Assembly (NCBI GenBank): GCA_033763395.1
Contig: JANRKQ010000241.1
Span: forward strand, 1-64,000
DNA: 64,000 bases
DNA from: Xiheimicrobium sp033763395
Lineage (GTDB): Bacteria > Myxococcota > Myxococcia > Myxococcales > Myxococcaceae
Direction of reading: 5' to 3'
The notes under the pieces were generated by a model. The model was not told where the DNA came from, did no database searches, and saw nothing but the letters and a program-made list of their open reading frames with translations. Each line of letters begins with the position of its first letter. The stretch's first letter is position 1. Position numbers and translations under genes: made by a program. This document shows, one piece after another, positions 26,555-34,675 of this stretch.

Positions 26555-27931
26555 ATGGCCATCGAAGGCATCAGCGACAGCAGCCGCACGCAGAGCCGGA
26601 CCACCGAGCCCGCCACGGCGCGCGTCGAGAAGCAGGCGCCCGTCGAGCGGACCACGCCGGCCACCTCGTCGAACCCCGACGTGCTCGCCCACGCGGGACA
26701 CAGCACCTTCGGCCCGACGCCGGCCGGCCCCCAGCGGCCCGTCACCGAAGTCGAAGCGATGGACCGGCTCTCCGTCACCACCAGCAATGTCTCCCGCGCG
26801 ACCGCGGCGCTGGAAGCCGCGAACGCGACGGTGCGGACCCACGAGGAGCAGCTGGCGAAGGAGCTGGCCCAGCTCGCCCCGTCGCTGAGCACCGAAGACC
26901 TGCAGGCCTACGCCGATTCGTACCGGGCCGAGCGGGCGAGCGACTACGACCGCGCGAAGGACGCGGCCCACCAGCTGAGCGAAGTGCTGCGCAACGAGGT
27001 GCCGGGCGCTCTCGAGCGGGCCGCGCAAGTCGGCACCGTGCAGACCGGGTGGGGCGCCAGCTACCTCGAAGCGGGCGTGGGCCGCGCGACGGAAGCGCTC
27101 GGTCAGTACGTGCGCCAGTCGCCGACGGGAGACGACGCGCTCCAGCGTTCGCTCGAGTCCACCGCGAACGTGCTCGAGCAGGTCTCGACGGCTGCGGGCG
27201 CCGCCGGCGCCGGCCTCTCGGGCCTCGCGGAGATGGGCGGTCGATTCTCCGAGCTCGCCCGCGTGGCCGGAGACGCCTTCGGTGTCGTAGGGAGCGCAGC
27301 CAGCCTCGCGGTGGCGTCGGACCGCATTCTCGATGGCACGGCGCGGGTCGACCACTACGTCGCCGCGGGGCTGTCGGTCGCCGAAATCGGGCTCGGCGTG
27401 GCGGCGATTGGAGGCGTCACCGTCGGGCTCCCCGTCACCGTCGCCGTTGGAGCCGCGAGCGTGGCGGTGGGCGTGGTGAATGGCGCTCGCGACCGTGCCG
27501 AGCTCGAGCGCGCCGTGTCGGGCCGCCTCCAGTCCCTCGGCTACGACGCGCCGCAGGCTGACGCGCTCGCGGCGCTCAACCCCAGGGCGGCCGGTGCGCT
27601 GCGCGAGGCCGGCTTCACTCCCGAAGAGATTCAGTCGTTGGCGATGACGGCACCCGACATGATGGGCACCTCGCACGCCTTCGCGCAGGGCATGGTGGAC
27701 TCCGCGAAGGAGCTCGGCCTCACGCCGTCGGAGTGGACGCGCTTCATCGACGAGATGGCGCCGCACGGAGACGCGGTCGCGCTCACGGTGACGCAGTGGA
27801 TGGGGGAGGCCCGCTCGCAGGGTGGCCGGCTCTCGCGCTCCGAGTTGATCGACCGGCTGCGCGCCGACGACGCGGCGGCGCCCATGCCCGAGCTCGACGC
27901 GGCCGCGGCCTGGCTCTCCGCCCGGGGGTGA
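26555..27931 (+). CDS. Ala-rich protein with glycine-rich hydrophobic segment, paralogue of 17512-20673
   Basis: A 458-residue protein from ATG 26555 (AAGGAG upstream). No signal peptide; residues 1-70 are Ser/Thr/Pro-rich. A helical stretch (H-E-E-Q-L-A-K-E-L-A-Q-L-A-P-S-L-S, then L-Q-A-Y) aligns with the same region of the larger protein (H-E-Q-M-L-A-S-D-L-A-A-L-G-P-A-L-T, then R-Q-A-Y). Around 240-310 is a Gly/Ala/Val-rich hydrophobic run (I-G-L-G-V-A-A-I-G-G-V-T-V-G-L-P-V-T-V), followed by R-D-R-A-E-L-E and a helical tail with F-T-P-E-E-I-Q-S. The order (helices, hydrophobic hairpin, D-R-x-x-L-E, helical tail) is the same in both. No known family recognised. Confidence 0.83.
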   Translation: MAIEGISDSSRTQSRTTEPATARVEKQAPVERTTPATSSNPDVLAHAGHSTFGPTPAGPQRPVTEVEAMDRLSVTTSNVSRATAALEAANATVRTHEEQLAKELAQLAPSLSTEDLQAYADSYRAERASDYDRAKDAAHQLSEVLRNEVPGALERAAQVGTVQTGWGASYLEAGVGRATEALGQYVRQSPTGDDALQRSLESTANVLEQVSTAAGAAGAGLSGLAEMGGRFSELARVAGDAFGVVGSAASLAVASDRILDGTARVDHYVAAGLSVAEIGLGVAAIGGVTVGLPVTVAVGAASVAVGVVNGARDRAELERAVSGRLQSLGYDAPQADALAALNPRAAGALREAGFTPEEIQSLAMTAPDMMGTSHAFAQGMVDSAKELGLTPSEWTRFIDEMAPHGDAVALTVTQWMGEARSQGGRLSRSELIDRLRADDAAAPMPELDAAAAWLSARG

Positions 27932-28019
27932 GGCGCCGGGCGCTTGAGGGGAAGCGCTCTCGCTGGCACCGCTCGACGGGCGATGTCACACCGGCATCGG
28001 GTGTCTCGTCTCCACGGGC

Positions 28020-28703
28020 ATGACGCCCAGCCTCCCTGTCGTGTCTGGTTCCACCACGTCGGCCAGCCAGCGCCTTCTGCAGGTGCAGGCGGTGAGCGGC
28101 GCTGCCTTCGCCGTGTTCCTGGCGGTGCACCTCGTCAACCAGGCGCTCGCCGTGCTGGGGCCCGCCGGGTACGACGCCGCGCAGCGCACCACCCGCAGCG
28201 TGTACCAGGCCCCGCTGGTGGAGCTGCTCCTCGTCGCCCTTCCGCTCGCCGTGCACGTCGCAGCCGCCGCCGCCCGGCTGCTCTTCTTCCGTTTGCCCAC
28301 CACCGCGGGTCCCTGGCGGGTGCGGGGCTTCCGCGTGGCGGGGCGCTTTCTGCTGCTCGTCATCGCGGGGCATGTCGTGGCCACCCGCGGTGCTTCGCTT
28401 TCGGGAGCGGTGCCCGAGGGTCCGCGCTTCGAAGGGCTGGCCTTCACCTTCCAGTGGCAGCCGGCGCTCTTCTGGCCGTACTACCTCCTGCTCGCGGGCT
28501 TCGGCCTATGGCACCTCGCGCACGGGCTGTCGGTCGGCGCGCGCCTGGTGGGACGCCCGTGGCTGGAAGGGCGCTCGTTCTGGCTCGTCCTGGGCGTTGG
28601 CGCGGCGCTCCTCGTCGCGGGCGTCGTCGCGGTGGGGAGCGGCGTCTTCGACGTCGGCGACCCGATGTCGTCGCCGTACGCGCGCTGGGTGCTGTCGTGG
28701 TGA
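28020..28703 (+). CDS. SdhC/FrdC-like cytochrome b membrane protein
   Basis: A 227-residue protein with five hydrophobic helices. The first begins S-G-A-A-F-A-V-F-L-A-V-H-L-V-N-Q, the characteristic S-G-x-x-L-x-x-F-x-x-x-H of succinate dehydrogenase/fumarate reductase cytochrome b subunits. Candidate heme-ligand His residues lie in helices 1 (V-H-L), 2 (V-H-V), 3 (A-G-H-V) and 4 (L-W-H-L-A-H-G), which would suit a di-heme b558-type protein. No flavoprotein or iron-sulfur subunit gene is nearby, so it is either an orphan subunit or a relative with another role. ATG 28020 is the only reasonable start. Confidence 0.7.
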   Translation: MTPSLPVVSGSTTSASQRLLQVQAVSGAAFAVFLAVHLVNQALAVLGPAGYDAAQRTTRSVYQAPLVELLLVALPLAVHVAAAAARLLFFRLPTTAGPWRVRGFRVAGRFLLLVIAGHVVATRGASLSGAVPEGPRFEGLAFTFQWQPALFWPYYLLLAGFGLWHLAHGLSVGARLVGRPWLEGRSFWLVLGVGAALLVAGVVAVGSGVFDVGDPMSSPYARWVLSW

Positions 28704-29176
28704 GCCGTCAGAGCGCGTCGTTCGACAGCCCGCCGCACCAGCTCGGTCATGTCGGCGGCGAGGGACGCGCCGAGCGCCACCGTCGGGCCCTTCGCCTCGG
28801 AGCGCGAAGGACATGGTGCGCTGCTTCGGTCCGGTTGGCGCGTGGGTCGGTGAACTGCATCACGCCCGAGTAGACGGCCTCGTACCGGTTCGTCTCGGGG
28901 ACACACCCAGAGCCGAGCTTGCTGGAGCTGGCGACGTCACGGATGCGCTGGCGAGGCGGCGCGTCAAGAGCGCGACGTCAGCAGAGCACGCGGGGTCCTC
29001 CGTCATGGTCGTCGAGGCCGACAGCCAGGGTTGCGGCGCTGGTCAGCCAGGGGGCGTCGACGAGGCGGGCGACCTCACCGCTTTCGTCGCGCGAGAGGGG
29101 ACGCCGCGGCGTACGCCGACATCTGGCCAGCCAGCGAGTCGCCGGCGAGCGCGACCGGCACGTGGAAGCAGCACCC
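28704..29176 (-). pseudogene. Probable decayed gene remnant in a 473-bp gap
   Basis: No intact gene. On the minus strand, about 28840-28975 reads in one frame as a protein-like stretch (R-D-V-A-S-S-S-K-L-G-S-G-C-V-P then Y-E-A-V-Y-S-G-V-M-Q-F). From about 28815 down to 28715 a different frame continues plausibly (V-A-L-G-A-S-L-A-A-D-M-T-E-L-V-R-R). An in-frame stop lies upstream near 28980. This is what a frameshifted, truncated gene would look like; the parent family was not recognised. Confidence 0.35.
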
Positions 29177-29791
29177 TCAGGTGCGAAGCTTGCGCTTCAC
29201 CCGCGACAATTGCATCTGCGTGATGCCCAGGTACGACGACACGTCAGCAGGGCGCAGCCGCGCCTCGAGGTCGGCGTGCCGCTGCAGAAAGCGCCGGTAG
29301 CGCCCCTCGGCGTCCAGCACCGCCAGCTCGTACTCCTTCACTTCGCGCTCCGAGTACACGCGCTCGATGACCTTGCGGCCGAAGCGGCCGAGGTCCGGGT
29401 GGGCGTCGTAGAGCCGCTCGAGCGCGTCGCCATCGATGACGAGCAGCTCACTGCGCTCCAGCGCGGTGATGGTGACGGTCGACGGTTGTCTGGCAAACAG
29501 TGAACTCGGCGCGGCCACGAAGGACAGCGGGCGGAAGAAGTCCTTCGTGTACTCGTTGCCATCTTCGGTGAGGAAGAAGCAGCGCATCGCTCCGCGCAGG
29601 AGGAAGCCTACCTCGAGCGCGAGCGTGCCCGCCTCGGCGAAGACGCCACCCGCCGGCAGGGTGGCAGGCCTGAATGCCGCGACGAACGCGCCGACGGACT
29701 CGGGCCGGGCGGGGCACACCGCGTGAACGAACTGTGCGAGCAGCTCGCGGTCGCGGGCGGCCGGGGGGCTCGTGCTTCGACTCGCCGACAT
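29177..29791 (-). CDS. Crp/Fnr family transcriptional regulator
   Basis: A 204-residue protein from ATG 29791; the very long frame upstream lacks regulator features. The N-terminal cyclic-nucleotide-binding-like beta barrel (L-P-A-G-G-V-F-A-E-A-G through F-L-L-R-G-A-M-R-C-F-F and L-S-F-V-A-A-P) is intact but lacks the canonical R-x-A/S phosphate-binding cassette, and there is no Fnr-type Cys set. The C-terminal HTH is short: R-P-A-D-V-S-S-Y-L-G-I-T-Q-M-Q-L-S-R-V-K-R. Divergent from the molybdenum hydroxylase operon across 295 bp, so it is a natural candidate to control it. Effector unknown. Confidence 0.87.
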   Translation of the reverse strand: MSASRSTSPPAARDRELLAQFVHAVCPARPESVGAFVAAFRPATLPAGGVFAEAGTLALEVGFLLRGAMRCFFLTEDGNEYTKDFFRPLSFVAAPSSLFARQPSTVTITALERSELLVIDGDALERLYDAHPDLGRFGRKVIERVYSEREVKEYELAVLDAEGRYRRFLQRHADLEARLRPADVSSYLGITQMQLSRVKRKLRT

Positions 29792-30086
29792 GATGACGAG
29801 CGTCCCACGTGACGGGCGCGGCGGGAACGCGCGAGCCCGCTGTGGGGGCCGCGGAGCCGATGTCAACCACACCTGTTGTCGCGTCGGAGCCAGCCAGGGA
29901 GGACATCGCGGGCATGCTCGAAGTCGCCCTGGTCCTGACGGTGTCTCACGAGCACCCGCTCGACCCGGAAGCCCCGCCTCCCCACCCACGCTTCCTGGGA
30001 GGGTGGTTGCAGCAGGGCCAACCGTGTCCGAAACAGGCGCCGAAGGTGCCAGAGTCCACCGTCCCCGCAGCAGCCGAGAGACCGCG

Positions 30087-30557
30087 ATGATTTCCTTCAC
30101 CCTCAATGGCCAGAAGACCGACGTCGACGTGCCCCCCGAGATGCCGCTGCTGTGGGTACTGCGGGACGTGCTCCACCTCACCGGCACGAAGTTCGGCTGC
30201 GGCATGGCGCTGTGCGGCGCGTGCACGGTGCACCTCGAGGGCTCGGCGCTGCGCTCGTGCATCACGCCGGTCTCGGCCGTCGAGGGCAAGGCCGTCACCA
30301 CCATCGAGGGCCTCGCGCCGAGGGAGTCGCCGCACCCCTGTCAGCGCGCGTGGGTCGAGCTCTCGGTGCCCCAGTGCGGGTACTGCCAGTCGGGGCAGCT
30401 CATGAGCGCGGCGGCGCTGCTGGCGTCGAAGAGCGAGCCCACCGACGACGACATCGACGCGGCGATGAGCGGCAACCTCTGCCGCTGTGGCACCTACCCA
30501 CGCATCCGCGACGCGATTCATCGGGCCGCGGTGCTCGCGAAGGGAGGACGACCATGA
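30087..30557 (+). CDS. 2Fe-2S subunit of a molybdenum hydroxylase (IorA/CoxS-like)
   Basis: A 156-residue protein with both iron-sulfur domains of the xanthine oxidase family. The plant-ferredoxin-type cluster uses C-G-M-x-x-C-G-A-C plus a later Cys (R-S-C-I-T-P). The helical second domain uses C-G-Y-C-Q-S-G and C-R-C-G-T-Y. It passes electrons between the Mo site of the partner encoded next and an external acceptor. ATG 30087 is the start that begins the beta-grasp fold (MISFTLNGQ). Its stop overlaps the next start as ATGA. Confidence 0.93.
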   Translation: MISFTLNGQKTDVDVPPEMPLLWVLRDVLHLTGTKFGCGMALCGACTVHLEGSALRSCITPVSAVEGKAVTTIEGLAPRESPHPCQRAWVELSVPQCGYCQSGQLMSAAALLASKSEPTDDDIDAAMSGNLCRCGTYPRIRDAIHRAAVLAKGGRP

Positions 30558-32740
30558 GCCTCAGCCGGCGGGCGCTCATCAAGTCCGGCGTCGCGGTGGG
30601 TGGCGGCCTGGCAGTGGCGGTGTGGCTCACCACCGAGCGTGGCAAGGGCACCTCGGAGCTCTTCGCCCCCAACGCGTACGTGCGCATTCCGGCGAAGGGG
30701 CCCATTCGCGTCGTCGTGGGCCGCGTCGAGATGGGGCAGGGCACCGCGACGGCCACCGCGATGCTGCTCGCCGAGGAGCTCGAGGTGGCCGTCGAGAGCC
30801 TCGAGCTCGAGCTCGCCGGCGCCGACCGGGCGTACGACAACCCGACGCTGGGCTTTCAGCTGACGGGCGGCTCCACCAGCACCATGACGAGCTGGGAGCC
30901 GGTGCGCCAGGCAGGGGCCACGGCCCGCGAGCTGCTGAAGGAGGCGGCGGCCCGGCGCTGGGGCGTCAAGCGGAGCGAGCTCACCGCGAAGCTGGGCGTG
31001 GTGACGCACCCGCCGACGAACCGCTCCGCGGCGTATGGCGAGCTGGTGGCCGACGCCGTCGACGTCACCATTCACACGCCCGACCTCAAGGCCCCGAAGG
31101 ACTTCAGCGTCATCGGCAAGCCGCTCCCGCGCGTCGACGCCGTGGAGAAGACGAACGGCCGCGCGGTGTTCGGCCTCGACGTGCAGGTGCCCGGCGCGCT
31201 GGTGGCGGTGCTGGCGCGCTGCCCGGTGCCGGGTGGCTCGGTGAAGTCCATCGACGACGCGGCGGCGAAGGCCATGGCGGGCGTGAAGCACGTGGTGCGC
31301 GTGCCCCAGGGCGTCGCGGTGGTGGCGCAGACGTACTGGCACGCCCGGCAGGCCGCGAACGCGCTGGTGGTGGAGTGGGACTTCGGCCCGCTCGCCACCT
31401 TCGAGTCGGCCACCCTGCGCGACACCCACCGCTCGCTGATGCAGGACGCCTCGAAGCGCTCGCGCGTGCGTGACGACGGCAAGGCCGACGACGTGCTGAA
31501 GGCCGCCGAGAAGACGCTGTCTGCCGAGTACTTCGCGCCCTTCCTCGCGCACGCGCCGCTGGAGCCCCAGAACGCCACCGCGCACGTCACCGCGTCACGC
31601 TGTGAGGTGTGGGCGCCGACGCAGGGGCCAGGGCTGGCGCGCGAGGTGGCCGCCCGCATCACCGGGCTGCCGCTCGAGCAGGTCGTCATTCACCAGACGA
31701 TGGTGGGCGGCGGCTTCGGCCGGCGCATCGGCCAGGACTTTGTCGCCGAGGCCGTCGAGGTGTCGAAGGCCGTCGCCGCGCCGGTGAAGGTGGTGTGGAG
31801 CCGCGAAGACGACATGCGGCACTCGTTCTACCGGCCGTCGGCCACCCACGCGCTCACCGCGGCGCTCGAGGGTGGCGAGGTGAAGGCCTGGCGTCACCAC
31901 GTGTGCACGCAGTCGGTGCTGCTCCAGGTGCTCGACAGCTTCGTCGGCGGGGTGATGCCTCAGGTGCCGGCGCAGGTGAAGCAGAAGGCCGCCGAGGTGG
32001 CGAAGAAGGTGGTGCCGGGGCGCGACTACACCTCCTACGAGGGCGCCGACTCCGTCGCCTACGCGGTGCCGAACCTTGCCGTCGACTTCACCCGCCACGA
32101 GCCGCTGGTGCCGACGGGCTTCTGGCGCTCGGTGGGCCACTCGCACACTGCGTTCGCCACCGAGAGCTTCATCGACGAGTGCGCGTGGGCGCTGGGGAAG
32201 GACCCGGTGGCGCTCCGAAGGGAGCTGCTCTCGAAGAAGCCAAAGCACCTGGCGGCGCTCGAGCGCGTCGTCGAGGCCTCGGGCTGGAGCACGCCTCCCG
32301 CCGAGGGCCGTGCGCGCGGTGTCGCCGTGCACGAGAGCTTCGGCTCGGTGGTGGCGGCCGTCGTCGAGGTGAGCGCGGCGGACGACACCATTCGGGTGCA
32401 TCGCGTGGTGATGGCGGTCGACTGCGGGCAGGTGGTGAACCCCGACGTCGTGCGCGCGCAGCTGGAGGGAGGCGCCATCTTCGGGTTGTCGGCGGCGCTC
32501 AAGCAGCAGGTGACGTTCAAGGAGGGCCGCGTGCAGCAGTCGAACTTCCACGACTTCGCGCCGCTGCGGCTCAACGAGTCGCCGCGCATCGAGACGCACG
32601 TGCTGTCCAGCGACGCCTCGCCCACGGGCATCGGAGAGCCGGGCGTTCCCGTCATGGCGCCCGCGGTGGCCAACGCCGTTTACGCCTTGACGAAGAAGCG
32701 CCTGCGCACGCTCCCGCTCGCGTTGTCGGAGGCGACGTGA
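30554..32740 (+). CDS. Tat-exported molybdopterin aldehyde-oxidase-type subunit (IorB-like)
   Basis: A 728-residue protein overlapping the 2Fe-2S gene by four bases. The N-terminus has a twin-arginine signal (S-R-R-A-L-I-K, then a hydrophobic segment), indicating export as a folded holo-enzyme. Molybdopterin-binding landmarks include G-R-V-E-M-G-Q-G-T, G-G-S-T-S-T in the first half, and G-G-G-F-G-R-R. The active-site Glu lies in G-E-P-G near the C-terminus (T-G-I-G-E-P-G-V-P). This matches the isoquinoline 1-oxidoreductase beta subunit family, which hydroxylates N-heterocycles or oxidises aldehydes. No separate FAD subunit is encoded nearby, as usual for this two-subunit class. Confidence 0.93.
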   Translation: MSLSRRALIKSGVAVGGGLAVAVWLTTERGKGTSELFAPNAYVRIPAKGPIRVVVGRVEMGQGTATATAMLLAEELEVAVESLELELAGADRAYDNPTLGFQLTGGSTSTMTSWEPVRQAGATARELLKEAAARRWGVKRSELTAKLGVVTHPPTNRSAAYGELVADAVDVTIHTPDLKAPKDFSVIGKPLPRVDAVEKTNGRAVFGLDVQVPGALVAVLARCPVPGGSVKSIDDAAAKAMAGVKHVVRVPQGVAVVAQTYWHARQAANALVVEWDFGPLATFESATLRDTHRSLMQDASKRSRVRDDGKADDVLKAAEKTLSAEYFAPFLAHAPLEPQNATAHVTASRCEVWAPTQGPGLAREVAARITGLPLEQVVIHQTMVGGGFGRRIGQDFVAEAVEVSKAVAAPVKVVWSREDDMRHSFYRPSATHALTAALEGGEVKAWRHHVCTQSVLLQVLDSFVGGVMPQVPAQVKQKAAEVAKKVVPGRDYTSYEGADSVAYAVPNLAVDFTRHEPLVPTGFWRSVGHSHTAFATESFIDECAWALGKDPVALRRELLSKKPKHLAALERVVEASGWSTPPAEGRARGVAVHESFGSVVAAVVEVSAADDTIRVHRVVMAVDCGQVVNPDVVRAQLEGGAIFGLSAALKQQVTFKEGRVQQSNFHDFAPLRLNESPRIETHVLSSDASPTGIGEPGVPVMAPAVANAVYALTKKRLRTLPLALSEAT

Positions 32741-33747
32741 ACGAGCTCGCCGCCATCGTGCGCGAGGGGCGCGCCGCGCTGGCGCAGGGGCTGCCGACGG
32801 TGCTTGCGACGGTGGTGGCGGTGCGGGGCTCGGCCTACCGGCGCCCCGGCGCGCGCATGCTGGTGACGAGCGAGGGCTGGCGCGCGGGCAGCATCAGCGG
32901 CGGTTGTCTCGAGGCCGACCTCACGCGGCAGGCGTCGTTCCTCGTGGCGAACAGAGCCCCCGTCGTCCGCACGTACGACACCTCGGAGGACGCGGGCGCG
33001 CGCCTGGGCTGCGGTGGCGAGGTGGACGTGCTGCTCGAGCCGCTCCACGACACCACGTTCCTCGACGAGCTGGCCCAGGTGGTGGAAGCGCGACGGACGC
33101 TGCGGCTGGTGACGGCGCTGTCGGGGGCGGTGGGCGAGCGCGAGGTGTGGCTCGATGGCGTCGTGGTGCGCTCGACGTGGACGCAGCCCCGTGACGGCGT
33201 GCGCTGCTTCGACGAGACGGTGACGCCCTCGCCGAAGCTGCTGGTGGTGGGTGCTGGCCATGACGCGCTGCCAGTGGTGCGCGTGGCCGACGAGCTCGGG
33301 TGGAGCGTCGACGTGTACGACTGGCGTCCGCACCTGGCGACGGCCGCGCGGTTTCCCTCAGCCACCGTCCTTCAGGCGCCGGGAGCGCAGCTGGCGACGC
33401 GGCTGCGGGTCGAGCCCGGCGCGCTGGCGGTCGTGATGGCGCATCACCTCGACTACGACGCCGCGGCGCTGGCGGTGCTGCTGCGCGACGAGCGCGTGGC
33501 CTTCGTGGGCCTGCTCGGGCCGCGGCACCGCTCGGCGCAGGTGGTGGCGTTGGTGGAGGCGAAGGGTGGGCGGGTGACGGAGACCCAGCGCGCGCGGCTG
33601 CGGGCGCCGGTGGGGCTCGACCTCGGCGCGGAGGGGCCGTCGGCGATTGCGCTGTCGATTCTGGCCGAGGCCCACGCGGTGCTGCGGGCCCGGAGCGCGC
33701 AGCCGTTGTCGCTCCGGGAGCCGTCATCTCAGGCGTGGGGAACGTGA
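32737..33747 (+). CDS. XdhC/CoxI family molybdenum hydroxylase maturation factor
   Basis: A 336-residue protein starting at a GTG that overlaps the upstream stop (GTGA). The N-terminal XdhC/CoxI domain has T-V-V-A-V-R-G-S-A-Y-R-R-P-G-A and S-G-G-C-L-E. The C-terminal Rossmann domain has L-V-V-G-A-G-H-D and G-L-L-G-P-R-H-R. XdhC-type proteins bind Mo cofactor, help its sulfuration and insert it into apoenzyme. Its tight overlap with the hydroxylase subunit gene supports that role. Confidence 0.92.
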   Translation: MNELAAIVREGRAALAQGLPTVLATVVAVRGSAYRRPGARMLVTSEGWRAGSISGGCLEADLTRQASFLVANRAPVVRTYDTSEDAGARLGCGGEVDVLLEPLHDTTFLDELAQVVEARRTLRLVTALSGAVGEREVWLDGVVVRSTWTQPRDGVRCFDETVTPSPKLLVVGAGHDALPVVRVADELGWSVDVYDWRPHLATAARFPSATVLQAPGAQLATRLRVEPGALAVVMAHHLDYDAAALAVLLRDERVAFVGLLGPRHRSAQVVALVEAKGGRVTETQRARLRAPVGLDLGAEGPSAIALSILAEAHAVLRARSAQPLSLREPSSQAWGT

Positions 33748-33877
33748 GCGCGCTGACGGTCTGGTCGACCGAGACGCGGCCCCCGCGAGCGCGCCGCGCC
33801 CAGGAGTCGGAAGCGCCGACGGTTTCGCTCTCGACAAGTGAGAGTCGGTCACCGTCTTCTTCGAGGAGGCCACACCG

Positions 33878-34417
33878 ATGACGGTGGGTGCGCTGGTGCT
33901 CGCGGCAGGCGCGTCGAGCCGCTTCGGCAGCCCGAAGCAGGTGACGCCGTGGAAGGGGCAGCCGCTCGTGCGCTTCGTGGTCAGCGAGGTCGCGGCCGTC
34001 GTGCCCCGCGTGGTGGTGGTCACTGGTGCGCACGCAGCGCTCGTGCGCGAGGCCCTCGAGGGGACCTCCGCGCAGCTCGTCTTCGCGGAGCACTGGGCGC
34101 GCGGGCCCGGCGCGTCGGTGAAGGCGGGCCTGGCGGCGCTGGGTGACGTCGACGCCGTGCTCATCACGCTGTGCGACCTCCCGCACGTGACGCGCGACGA
34201 CTACGCGCGGCTGGTGGCGACGCCCGGTGCGCTCGTCGCTGCCGCCTTCGACGACGCCGTGGGTGCGCCGGTCGTGGTGCGGGCGCCGCACCTGTCGGCC
34301 CTCGCCGGGCTCGATGATTCTTCAGGCGCCAGGCAGCTCTTGAGCGCGCATCGCGCCCAGGTCGTGTCGGTGCCGTGCCCTGCTGCGGCGCTCGACCTCG
34401 ATGTGCCGGGCGCCTGA
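33878..34417 (+). CDS. mocA: MocA-like molybdenum cofactor nucleotidyltransferase
   Basis: A 179-residue NTP transferase; ATG 33878 has GAGGAGG at ideal distance. It has L-A-A-G-A-S-S-R-F-G-S-P-K-Q for nucleotide binding and C-D-L-P-H for metal binding. The family attaches CMP (or GMP) to molybdopterin; CMP is usual for enzymes related to the hydroxylase encoded just upstream, so the four genes form a self-contained enzyme-plus-maturation set. The last 79 bp of this gene are repeated at 41861-41939, beyond the genomic island, so the present C-terminus may be supplied by either the host or the incoming DNA. The symbol is by family only. Confidence 0.88.
   Translation: MTVGALVLAAGASSRFGSPKQVTPWKGQPLVRFVVSEVAAVVPRVVVVTGAHAALVREALEGTSAQLVFAEHWARGPGASVKAGLAALGDVDAVLITLCDLPHVTRDDYARLVATPGALVAAAFDDAVGAPVVVRAPHLSALAGLDDSSGARQLLSAHRAQVVSVPCPAAALDLDVPGA
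34339..34417 (+). repeat. 79-bp direct repeat, left copy (3' end of the MocA gene)
   Basis: It ends exactly at the MocA stop codon. It matches 41861-41939 at 75 of 79 positions, with differences at 34344, 34354, 34384 and 34399; three of the four are synonymous third-position changes. It marks the left junction of the island. Confidence 0.9.
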
Positions 34418-34574
34418 TTGCCACGACCAACGGTCTGCTCGCAGCCCCAGACACCGGGTGGGGTGGTGTGGGCGAAAGAACCCCATTCCGAGGTGTTTCG
34501 GACGGTTGATAAGGCCCTCCACGGGGAACTGTACACATGGCGAAGTTCGATTGCGGGCCGAGCCGCGGGAGCAA

Positions 34575-34618
34575 GCCAGCACCCGCCCAGCCGCAGTAGC
34601 TGCCGCTGGCTGAGTTTT
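34575..34618 (+). terminator. Candidate rho-independent terminator after the MocA gene
   Basis: Outer stem GCCAGC/GCTGGC and inner stem GCAG-TAG-CTGC, followed by TGAG and TTTT at 34615-34618. The interior mismatch and short T-run make it weak. It would insulate the defence operon from read-through. Confidence 0.35.
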
Positions 34619-34675
34619 CATGATTCCGCCCGCGAGGGCCGAGCGATACGGTCGCGACCTCTCAATGGGGGAACT

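Noticed and set aside
34506..34537. TTGATA ... TACACA as a promoter for the defence operon
   Set aside because: Spacer is 20 bp, too long for a standard sigma-70 promoter, and the start lies about 140 bp downstream.
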